The notes under the pieces were generated by a model. The model had not been told where the DNA came from, made no database searches, and worked only from the letters and a program-made list of their open reading frames with translations. Positions 1-5,710 of a stretch of DNA of 5,710 bases are shown here, in pieces. How positions within the stretch are numbered: position 1 is the first letter of the stretch; each line of letters starts with the position of its first letter. This DNA is from an uncultured Ruminococcus sp. (lineage in GTDB: Bacteria; Bacillota; Clostridia; Oscillospirales; CAG-272): the NCBI GenBank assembly GCA_902783905.1, contig CACZSP010000077.1, positions 1 to 5,710 of the forward strand, given 5' to 3'. Made by a program: the position numbers and the translations under genes.

Positions 1-9
1 TTGTACGGA

Positions 10-1134
10 ATGAACAACGAAAAGCTTATTGAGCTGCGCTCGATCTCCAAGTCATACGACGGAGAGCAGGTGCTCAGATCCATCAACCTCGACATCCACC
101 GGAAGGAATTCATCACCCTTCTCGGTCCATCCGGATGCGGAAAAACGACGACGCTGCGCATCATCGCCGGGTTCGTGACTCCGGACGAGGGGGACGTCAT
201 CTTCGACGGAAAAAGGATCAACGACCTTCCACCCCACCGGCGCAACGTCAACACCGTCTTTCAGCGCTACGCGCTCTTCCCGCATCTCAACGTTTACGAG
301 AACATCGCCTTCGGACTTCGGCTTTCGAAGACGCCCGACGACGAGATAAAGACCCGCGTTACCGAAATGCTGAATCTCGTCAATCTCCGCGGATTCGAAA
401 AACGCGACGTTTCCAGCCTGTCAGGCGGACAGCAGCAGCGCGTCGCCATCGCCCGCGCTCTCATCAACCGTCCCGAGGTCCTTCTGCTCGACGAACCGCT
501 CGGAGCTCTCGACCTCAAGCTTCGCAAGGATATGCAGGTCGAACTTCGCCGTATGCAGCAGCAGACGGGCATCACCTTCATTTACGTAACGCACGACCAG
601 GAGGAGGCGCTTTCCATGTCGGACACCGTCGTCGTAATGGCGAACGGCGAGATCCAGCAGATAGGCACCCCCGAAAAGATATACAACGAACCCGAAAACG
701 CCTTCGTCGCCGACTTCATCGGCGAATCGAACATCGTCAACGGCACGATGATCGAGGACTACAAGGTCTCCTTCGCCGGACAGACGTTTGCCTGCGAGGA
801 CGCGGGATTCGCGCCGAACGAGCCGGTCGACGTCGTCGTAAGGCCCGAAGACATCGACATAGTCCCGGTGGACAAGGCAATGCTCACCGGTGAAGTGACC
901 GCAGTGACCTTCAAGGGCGATTATTACGAGATAATTGTCGACATAGACAACTTCAAGTGGATGATCGAGACCACCCAGGGCTTCGGGGTCGGCGACACCA
1001 TCGGCATATCCATCGACCCGTACGAGATCCAGGTGATGAAAAAATCCGAATTCTCGGGAATGTTCGGCGATTATTCGACCTTCAGCGACGAGATGGATCA
1101 TCTTTCCGATCCCGACGGGGAGGTCGCCGAATGA
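10..1134 (+). CDS. potA: Spermidine/putrescine ABC importer, ATP-binding subunit PotA
   Basis: This is the cytoplasmic ATPase that powers a polyamine-type importer. From the ATG at 10 the protein has 374 residues, close to the family length (E. coli PotA is about 378). Visible motifs are Walker A GPSGCGKTT (39-47), a Q-loop in VFQRYALFPH (Gln85), signature LSGGQ (117-121), Walker B LLLDEP (138-143), D-loop GALD (145-148) and the switch His175 in VTHDQEEA. A C-terminal TOBE-type domain follows, with the typical VVRPEDIDI stretch near 266, which suits PotA better than a generic sugar-importer ATPase. The last 30 or so residues are acidic and also encode the potB ribosome binding site. A TTG at base 1 is in frame and would add three residues. 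I prefer ATG at 10 because the PotA similarity begins there, but the ribosome binding site would lie outside the window. The stop overlaps potB. Function is confident; the exact polyamine is not determined. Confidence 0.95.
   Translation: MNNEKLIELRSISKSYDGEQVLRSINLDIHRKEFITLLGPSGCGKTTTLRIIAGFVTPDEGDVIFDGKRINDLPPHRRNVNTVFQRYALFPHLNVYENIAFGLRLSKTPDDEIKTRVTEMLNLVNLRGFEKRDVSSLSGGQQQRVAIARALINRPEVLLLDEPLGALDLKLRKDMQVELRRMQQQTGITFIYVTHDQEEALSMSDTVVVMANGEIQQIGTPEKIYNEPENAFVADFIGESNIVNGTMIEDYKVSFAGQTFACEDAGFAPNEPVDVVVRPEDIDIVPVDKAMLTGEVTAVTFKGDYYEIIVDIDNFKWMIETTQGFGVGDTIGISIDPYEIQVMKKSEFSGMFGDYSTFSDEMDHLSDPDGEVAE
1119..1123 (+). promoter_or_regulatory. Ribosome binding site of potB (GGAGG)
   Basis: GGAGG, within a longer GGGGAGG starting at 1117, lies 7 bases before the ATG at 1131 and inside the last codons of potA. 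It fixes the potB start at 1131, although the reading frame stays open upstream to 957. Together with the ATGA overlap it suggests coupled translation of potA and potB. Confidence 0.85.
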
Positions 1135-1967
1135 CCGGCAGAACGCGCGACGCAAGACAGATCGCGGCGGCTCCGCATATGGTATGGGCCGTCCTGTTCA
1201 TCATAGCGCCGCTGATATTCGTCGCCGTATACTCCTTCAGGGGGGCTGACGGCGGGTTCACCTTTGAAAACTTTGCCGCTCTCGGCGATTACACCGACGC
1301 CTTCGTGCGCTCGGCGAGCTACTCGCTGATAGCCACCGTCATCTGCCTCGTCATAGGATACCCTCTCGCCTACGCCATCTCACTGCGCTCTCCGCGCGCG
1401 CAGCGGATACTCATTATGATGGTCATGCTCCCGATGTGGATCAACTTCCTCATCAGAACCTACGCGATCATGAAACTCCTCGAGGACACCGGATTCATAA
1501 ACGGAACTCTCCAGAAGATATTCGGGGAAGATTTCGAGCTTCACATGATAAACACGCCGGGCGCCGTCATCTTCGGCATGGTCTACGACTATCTGCCCTA
1601 TATGGTGCTCCCGATCTATACCGTGCTTTCGAAGATCGACCCGAAGCTGGGCGAGGCGGCGGCCGACCTCGGCTGCTCCAAGACCCAGACGCTTTTCAAG
1701 GTCACTCTTCCCCTCTCGGTATCCGGAGTCGTCTCCGGGATAACCATGGTTTTCGTCCCGTCGATCAGTACCTTCTATATTTCCCAGAAGCTGGGCGGCG
1801 GACAGTACCTGCTGATAGGCGACGCCATCGAGACCGCCTTCGCCAGCACCTCGACCTACAGCGTGGGCGCCGCCATGTCGCTCGTGCTGATGGTGATCGT
1901 CCTTGTCTCGACCTTCGTCATGAACCGGTTTGACAAGGATTCGTCGAAGGGAGGCGTGGTGATATGA
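1131..1967 (+). CDS. potB: Spermidine/putrescine ABC importer, permease PotB
   Basis: This is an integral membrane permease of the binding-protein-dependent type and forms half of the channel with the PotC half of the next gene. It has 278 residues, normal for PotB. Hydrophobic segments lie at about 17-35, 63-85, 92-112, 143-164, 198-217 and 246-265, giving the usual six-helix plan. The cytoplasmic coupling loop that contacts PotA is clear at 174-194: EAAADLGCSKTQTLFK followed by VTLP, with the conserved glycine at 181. The LGGGQYLLIGDAIE stretch (221-234) matches the PotB-type loop before the last helix. The start is set by GGAGG seven bases upstream and by the overlap of its ATG with the potA TGA (ATGA, 1131-1134). 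Its own stop overlaps the next start in the same way. Nothing looks truncated. Family assignment is firm; substrate is inferred from the operon. Confidence 0.94.
   Translation: MTGRTRDARQIAAAPHMVWAVLFIIAPLIFVAVYSFRGADGGFTFENFAALGDYTDAFVRSASYSLIATVICLVIGYPLAYAISLRSPRAQRILIMMVMLPMWINFLIRTYAIMKLLEDTGFINGTLQKIFGEDFELHMINTPGAVIFGMVYDYLPYMVLPIYTVLSKIDPKLGEAAADLGCSKTQTLFKVTLPLSVSGVVSGITMVFVPSISTFYISQKLGGGQYLLIGDAIETAFASTSTYSVGAAMSLVLMVIVLVSTFVMNRFDKDSSKGGVVI
1949..1954 (+). promoter_or_regulatory. Ribosome binding site of the potC-potD fusion gene (GGGAGG)
   Basis: GGGAGG lies 9 bases before the ATG at 1964, inside the 3' end of potB. With the ATGA overlap at 1964-1967 it supports this start and coupled translation with potB. 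Confidence 0.82.
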
Positions 1968-4063
1968 AAAAAGCTTCTTCATCCCGCGCTCCCGCTCTTT
2001 CGAGAATCTACTCCTTCCTTATCTACCTTCTGCTGTATCTCCCGATATTCATCATGATCCTCTTCTCCTTTAACGAGTCGAAGAGCATGACGAATTTCAC
2101 GGGATTCTCGCTGCGGTGGTACCGGGAACTCTTCTCGAGCGGCAAGGCCTTCGAGGCGCTCAAGTACTCGCTGATAATCGCGCTTCTTTCGGCAGTGATT
2201 TCGACGGTGATAGGTACTCTCGCCGCCTACGGAATACACTACATGCGCTCGAAGATTCTGCGCCGGACGGTGACTTCGGTGACGAACGTCCCGATGATGA
2301 ACCCGGATATCGTGACCGGTATTTCGATGCTGCTCCTTTTCGCCTTCGTGCAGGTGATACTCGGTCTGCAGCACTCTCTTCTCGGCTTCGGGACGCTGCT
2401 TATCGCGCATATAACCTTCAACCTTCCGTACGTCATCCTCTCGGTGCTTCCGAAGCTCCGCCAGATGGATCCGAGTCTTTCGGAAGCCGCCCGGGACCTG
2501 GGATCCACTCCGTCGCAGGCCTTTCTTAAGGTCGAACTGCCGTTCATCCTTCCCGGCATACTTTCGGGCGCCGTCATGGCGTTCACCCTCTCGCTCGACG
2601 ATTTCGTGATATCCAACTTCACTATCGGCAACAGCTTCCAGACGCTTCCGATACTCATCTACTCAATGACGAAGCGCGAAGTCACCCCCGATATGAACGC
2701 GATATGCTCGATCGTATTCGTCGTTATCTTCGTCCTTCTGCTGCTTTCGAATCTCACGGGCGGAGACGGCAGCGGCAGGACCGCCTTTGCCGAAAAACTG
2801 CGCAGGCACAAAAAGAAGATACTGATCGGCGTCTCGGCGCTTCTCGCCGCCGTTACCGTCGGTATCGTCTTTCTCTTCCTTTTCGTCCCGCCTCCGGTTG
2901 AAAAAACTCTCAACGTATACAACTGGGGCGAATACATTTCCGACGGCTCCGACGATTCGCTTGACACGATAGAAGCCTTCGAGGAATGGTATTTCGAGAC
3001 CTACGGGGAGAAGGTCAAGGTCAACTACACGACCTATCCGTCGAACGAGGATCTTTACAACAAGCTCTCGAGCGGAGCCGCCGAATACGACGTCATCTTC
3101 CCCTCCGACTATATGGTAGCCAAGCTACGCGACGAGGGGATGCTCGAGCCTCTCGACTTCTCGCTGATCGACAACTATCAGTATATACTCGACGATTTCA
3201 AAGGCCTGTTCTACGATCCCGACGAACAGTATTCGGTCCCCTACACCTACGGCGTCATCGGACTGATATACAACTCCGCGAAGGTACCGGAAGGACTCGT
3301 GGACGGATGGGGAGCCATGCGGAGCGAGGAGCTGCGCGGAAAGATCCTTCAGATCAACAACCCGCGCGACGCCTTCGGCATTGCGATGTACGATCTCGGC
3401 ATCGACGTCAACACGACCGACCGCGCCGAATGGGACCGCGCTTACGAATATCTCGCGAACCAGAAACCGCTCGTTCAGTCCTACGTCATGGACGAGGTCT
3501 ACAACAAGATGGAAAGCGGAGAAGCGTACGTTGCAGCCTATTACGCAGGAGACTTCCTCTTCATGTATGAAAACAACGAAGATCTCGCCTTCTGTCAGCC
3601 CGACTCCACCAACTTCTTCATCGACACGATCTGCATTCCGAAGAATCCCGCAAGGGACGAGGACACCTACCGCATCGCCAACATCTTCATCAACTATCTG
3701 CTCTCGGAGGAGCCCGCCGTCGCCGACGCCGAAATGATCTGCTACGCATCGCCGAACTCCCTCGTCATCGAAAACGAGGAGTATATAGCGTATATGAGCG
3801 AGATCCACGAGGACGCCATGGACATCCTCTATCCGGAGGACCTGGATTTCAAGGCGGAATACGACAAATACTGCTACCGCCTGCTCGATCCCGAGACCAA
3901 CCGGTATATGAACAACCTCTGGAGCAGACTCAAGATCGAATCGGCAGAGGGAGAGGATTTCGATCCGACGAATATCGTCGCTCTGTCGATGCTCGTGATA
4001 ATAATCGCCGCGGCCGTCTTCTTTGCCGTCCGCCGCAAACGCAGAGAAAAATACTATTCGTGA
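1964..4063 (+). CDS. potCD: Fused permease PotC and polyamine-binding protein PotD, anchored at both ends
   Basis: One uninterrupted 699-residue reading frame joins two importer subunits. Residues 1-265 are PotC: six hydrophobic segments and the coupling loop EAARDLGSTPSQAFLKVELP (174-193), then the PotC-like TLSLDDFVISNF (208-219). A basic linker (KLRRHKKK, 278-285) leads into an extra membrane segment at 287-308. Residues 313-660 are a PotD-type binding protein beginning TLNVYNWGEYIS. From memory of E. coli PotD, Trp321, Glu323 and Tyr324 match the polyamine-contacting Trp34, Glu36 and Tyr37; Ser381/Tyr383 match Ser83/Tyr85; Asp554 matches Asp257. Some aromatic positions look changed (Phe552 for Trp255, Tyr526 for Trp229). 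A last hydrophobic segment (670-690) and a basic tail (RRKRREK) follow. There is no lipobox cysteine, so tethering is by helices. Charge placement predicts the binding domain outside and both linker and tail inside. PotC-PotD fusions are known in Firmicutes; the C-terminal anchor is the less usual part. Confidence 0.93.
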   Translation: MKKASSSRAPALSRIYSFLIYLLLYLPIFIMILFSFNESKSMTNFTGFSLRWYRELFSSGKAFEALKYSLIIALLSAVISTVIGTLAAYGIHYMRSKILRRTVTSVTNVPMMNPDIVTGISMLLLFAFVQVILGLQHSLLGFGTLLIAHITFNLPYVILSVLPKLRQMDPSLSEAARDLGSTPSQAFLKVELPFILPGILSGAVMAFTLSLDDFVISNFTIGNSFQTLPILIYSMTKREVTPDMNAICSIVFVVIFVLLLLSNLTGGDGSGRTAFAEKLRRHKKKILIGVSALLAAVTVGIVFLFLFVPPPVEKTLNVYNWGEYISDGSDDSLDTIEAFEEWYFETYGEKVKVNYTTYPSNEDLYNKLSSGAAEYDVIFPSDYMVAKLRDEGMLEPLDFSLIDNYQYILDDFKGLFYDPDEQYSVPYTYGVIGLIYNSAKVPEGLVDGWGAMRSEELRGKILQINNPRDAFGIAMYDLGIDVNTTDRAEWDRAYEYLANQKPLVQSYVMDEVYNKMESGEAYVAAYYAGDFLFMYENNEDLAFCQPDSTNFFIDTICIPKNPARDEDTYRIANIFINYLLSEEPAVADAEMICYASPNSLVIENEEYIAYMSEIHEDAMDILYPEDLDFKAEYDKYCYRLLDPETNRYMNNLWSRLKIESAEGEDFDPTNIVALSMLVIIIAAAVFFAVRRKRREKYYS

Positions 4064-4102
4064 TCCGCCCGCTTCAGCGGCAGGGCAGCGAAAGCAAATA
4101 AA

Positions 4103-4132
4103 GGCGCGGAGAAGCGGAAAAGCTTTCGCGCC
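4103..4132 (+). repeat. Inverted repeat 1 in the gap after potCD
   Basis: GGCGCG (4103-4108) pairs with CGCGCC (4127-4132). Inside it, GAAGC (4111-4115) can pair with GCTTT (4122-4126) around a GGAAAA loop, leaving a 2-base bulge. It forms a stable-looking hairpin 39 bases after the potCD stop. No T-run follows, so it is not a classical terminator by itself. Its 3' arm carries GCTTTCG, which is complementary to the 5' arm of the next hairpin (see the entry at 4139). Confidence 0.6.
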
Positions 4133-4138
4133 GGACGC

Positions 4139-4184
4139 CCGAAAGCCGTTCTGTTCACTCCGATCCGAGCAGAACGGCTTTCGG
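4139..4184 (+). terminator. Strong hairpin, possible transcription terminator or attenuator of the pot operon
   Basis: CCGAAAGCCGTTCTG (4139-4153) is a perfect 15-base inverted complement of CAGAACGGCTTTCGG (4170-4184). Three more pairs (one a G-T wobble) can extend the stem inward to a 10-base loop at 4157-4166. It is the strongest structure in the window and lies between two transcription units, as a terminator would. The doubt is that the nearest T-run, TTTT at 4197-4200, is 12 bases past the stem, not directly after it. It could instead be a processing or mRNA-end-protecting hairpin, or half of a switch with inverted repeat 1. The inverted repeat is certain; its role is not. Confidence 0.45.
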
Positions 4185-4220
4185 ATACCCGATGCCTTTT
4201 CAATAACAGGTTTTATTCAG

Positions 4221-4229
4221 AAAAAGGAG
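4221..4229 (+). promoter_or_regulatory. Ribosome binding site of the MIF-like gene (AAAAAGGAG)
   Basis: AAAAAGGAG is a near-ideal Shine-Dalgarno sequence ending 7 bases before the ATG at 4237. It decides the start of the MIF-like gene, which puts proline directly after the initiator methionine. No convincing -35/-10 promoter could be picked out between 4185 and 4220, so whether this unit has its own promoter is open. Confidence 0.85.
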
Positions 4230-4236
4230 CAGTCTA

Positions 4237-4581
4237 ATGCCTTACATCAACACTACCGCTTCGGTAAAGATACCGGCGGACAAGGAAAAAAGGATTGCCG
4301 CCGCACTCGGCAAAGCGATCGAAAACTTTCCCGGAAAGACCGAACGCTGGCTGATGCTAAATTTCACGGACGGTTCGAGTATGTATTTTGCCGGGGACGC
4401 GTCCGCCCCCTCCGCGATGGTCGAGGTGAAGATCTTCGGAACGGCGCCGGATTCGGCCTTCGACAGGATGACCCGCGATATCTGCGCAATTTTCGGCAGA
4501 GAGCTCGGAATTCCCGCCGACCGCGTTTACGTTCAGTATGAGGAATGCTCGCGCTGGGGCTGGAACGGCGGCAATTTCTGA
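4237..4581 (+). CDS. MIF-like protein of the tautomerase superfamily
   Basis: This is a 114-residue homologue of macrophage migration inhibitory factor (human MIF has 115 residues). It starts MPYINTTASV, so methionine removal would expose the N-terminal proline that is the catalytic base of this superfamily. Lys34 in PGKTERW aligns with the active-site Lys32 of mature MIF (Lys33 counting the initiator Met). Near the C-terminus, DRVYVQYEE (95-103) and GWNGGNF (108-114) match DRVYINYYD and GWNNSTF of human MIF, including the Tyr95 equivalent (Tyr98) and the conserved Trp109. The MIF CxxC redox motif is absent. The length excludes the short 4-oxalocrotonate tautomerase type (about 60 residues). 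The family fold is a homotrimer; keto-enol tautomerase activity on phenylpyruvate-like compounds is plausible, but the natural substrate in bacteria is not established. No signal peptide is visible. It is followed after 2 bases by the sialidase-like gene and is probably cotranscribed with it. Confidence 0.9.
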   Translation: MPYINTTASVKIPADKEKRIAAALGKAIENFPGKTERWLMLNFTDGSSMYFAGDASAPSAMVEVKIFGTAPDSAFDRMTRDICAIFGRELGIPADRVYVQYEECSRWGWNGGNF

Positions 4582-4583
4582 AA

Positions 4584-5684
4584 ATGACGGATATGCAGAA
4601 AATCGAAAAACTCTGTCCCGACGCGCCGATAAGCCGCGAACCGGGAGCTTTTCCCGCGCTCGGGTATCACGGCTGGCCGTCGGTCGCCGTCGACGAAAAG
4701 GGCGTGACCTACGTCGTCGCGTCGAAGCGCCTTCTCCATATCGACCCGTACGGTATGGTAATGCTTTACAAAAGCGCCGACGGAGGGCTGACCTGGGATG
4801 AGGGCAGATGCATTTACGACACCGTACTCGACGACCGGGACGCCGGAATAGTATATATGGGAGGCGGGCGTATGCTCGTCACCACCTTTTCTCACGACTC
4901 GTCGAATTACGTGACCAACCCGCGCGACGGCTGGGTCTGCTGGCAGAGAGAAGTCGGAGAAGCGGAAACGGAACGCGTCTTCGGTATCTGGAATTCCTCA
5001 CTGCCCGAAAATATCACCGGCTGCTCGTCGTATATTATTTCCGACGATTACGGACGGACGTGGTCGGACCGGCACCTGATCCCGGTCACCGCCCCGCACG
5101 GGCCTTCTCTTATGAAAGACGGAACTCTCCTGTATCTCGGCATACCGAAAGCCCCCGTCTTTGCGACGGGTGAGGATCTTGACGACGGCGTGTACTGCTT
5201 TGTCAGCACGGACCGCGGCGAGACCTTCTCGTTGCGGTCAAAGATAGAAATCGACCCCGCCTTCCGCCCCTGCGAGGCGTACGGGATCGAACTGTCCGAC
5301 GGGACGATCGTCGGAACGGTGCGCACCGGCGATTTTCGCACTCTCGTGTTCAGATCGACCGACGGCGGATTTTCCTGGACGGAGGCAAAGGAACTGACCT
5401 ACGGAGCTCCGGCTCATCTTATCGAAACGCCCGGGGGACTGCTCGTCTGCACCTACTCGAAGCGCAAGGACGGTACGGGTCAGTGCATACGCGTATCACG
5501 CGACGGAGGAGCGAACTGGAGCGAAGAGACCTATATCTCCTCACCCGCCGACCCAACGGACGGCGACCTCGGATATCCCGCCACGGCCGCGTACCCCGAC
5601 GGCAGCTTCATAACCGTATATTATCAGCGGTGGGGTAAGGACAAAAAAACGTCTCTTGTGAGAACGCTCTGGAGATTCAAATAA
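4584..5684 (+). CDS. Sialidase-like beta-propeller protein with five Asp-box (BNR) repeats
   Basis: The 366-residue product carries five Asp boxes of the form SxDxGxxW/F: SADGGLTW (64-71), SDDYGRTW (153-160), STDRGETF (208-215), STDGGFSW (258-265) and SRDGGANW (305-312). This spacing is that of a six-bladed sialidase-fold propeller. Other family-like stretches are DDRDAGI (83-89), TAPHGPSLMKDGTLL (169-183) and GYPATAAYPDG (330-340), which recall the large uncharacterised exo-alpha-sialidase-like group. The FRIP motif that supplies the first catalytic arginine of true sialidases is not seen; the matching area reads GYHGWPS (27-33). Sialic acid hydrolysis is therefore unproven, and another glycan or no catalysis is possible. 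There is no signal peptide or membrane segment, so it is predicted cytoplasmic. I chose ATG 4584, 2 bases after the previous stop. ATG 4545 would overlap that gene with no usable ribosome binding site, and ATG 4593 is a further option. Confidence 0.8.
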   Translation: MTDMQKIEKLCPDAPISREPGAFPALGYHGWPSVAVDEKGVTYVVASKRLLHIDPYGMVMLYKSADGGLTWDEGRCIYDTVLDDRDAGIVYMGGGRMLVTTFSHDSSNYVTNPRDGWVCWQREVGEAETERVFGIWNSSLPENITGCSSYIISDDYGRTWSDRHLIPVTAPHGPSLMKDGTLLYLGIPKAPVFATGEDLDDGVYCFVSTDRGETFSLRSKIEIDPAFRPCEAYGIELSDGTIVGTVRTGDFRTLVFRSTDGGFSWTEAKELTYGAPAHLIETPGGLLVCTYSKRKDGTGQCIRVSRDGGANWSEETYISSPADPTDGDLGYPATAAYPDGSFITVYYQRWGKDKKTSLVRTLWRFK

Positions 5685-5710
5685 TCTCGGTACGAGTCAA
5701 TGCTGAAAAA

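Noticed and set aside
1..9. TTG at base 1 as the potA start
   Set aside because: It is in frame, but PotA similarity begins at the ATG at 10 and no ribosome binding site can be seen for either; the TTG may only mark the window edge.
957..1130. A longer potB beginning at the ATG at 957
   Set aside because: The extra residues are arginine-rich out-of-frame potA sequence; the ATG at 1131 has GGAGG at the right distance and the ATGA overlap.
421..1155. Long open frame on the - strand (244 codons), and a similar one at 3125-3808
   Set aside because: Both are antisense shadows of potA and potCD caused by GC-rich codon use; the translations show no recognisable domain and the + strand genes are certain.
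2753..2900. A missed stop or frameshift joining separate potC and potD genes
   Set aside because: The frame is continuous, the linker encodes a sensible basic segment plus a membrane helix, and no ribosome binding site or lipoprotein signal with cysteine exists for a separate potD.
4064..4236. Riboswitch or T-box leader for the MIF-like gene
   Set aside because: I see only hairpins with alternating complementary arms, and no conserved motif of a known riboswitch or T-box class.
4023..4541. Open frame crossing the gap from the end of potCD into the MIF-like gene
   Set aside because: It overlaps both genes out of frame, has no ribosome binding site, and reads as basic low-complexity protein through the inverted repeats.
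4545..4583. ATG at 4545 as the start of the sialidase-like gene
   Set aside because: It would overlap the MIF-like gene by 37 bases, and AGGA directly abuts the ATG with no spacer; the added residues do not extend the domain.
5686..5696. Small inverted repeat CTCG-GTA-CGAG after the last stop as a terminator
   Set aside because: The stem is only 4 bp with a 3-base loop and is followed by no T-run before the window ends.

Overview
The window holds five tightly packed genes, all on the + strand. The composition is GC-rich, with strong Shine-Dalgarno sites (GGAGG or AAAGGAG type), ATGA start/stop overlaps and a substrate-binding protein tethered to the membrane rather than periplasmic. This suggests a Gram-positive-type bacterium, most likely a GC-rich member of the Clostridia of the gut type. 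That placement is an inference from style and gene form; no marker gene is present.

Region 1 (about 1-4063) is a complete polyamine-type ABC importer operon. It encodes the ATPase PotA, the permease PotB, and one long protein in which the permease PotC is fused to the substrate-binding protein PotD. Each junction is a 4-base ATGA overlap with a good ribosome binding site inside the preceding gene, so the subunits are probably translationally coupled. PotA dimerises on the cytoplasmic face, PotB and the PotC half form the channel, and the PotD half sits outside the membrane. The PotD half appears anchored at both ends: by an extra membrane segment before it and another after it, the latter followed by a basic cytoplasmic tail. 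It has no lipobox cysteine.

Region 2 (4064-4236) is a 173-base gap containing two strong inverted repeats. Their arms carry the same 7-base element in alternating orientation, so several mutually exclusive hairpins are possible. It may end the pot transcript or act as an attenuator, but there is no T-run directly after either stem. A strong ribosome binding site closes the gap.

Region 3 (4237-5684) is a two-gene unit with a 2-base gap. The first gene encodes a 114-residue homologue of macrophage migration inhibitory factor (MIF, tautomerase superfamily) with the N-terminal proline retained. The second encodes a 366-residue protein with five Asp-box (BNR) repeats, a sialidase-like beta-propeller with no signal peptide. 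A joint function is not known. The pairing, the gap with alternating hairpins and the doubly anchored PotC-PotD fusion are the points most worth a second look. The last 26 bases hold nothing I can support.
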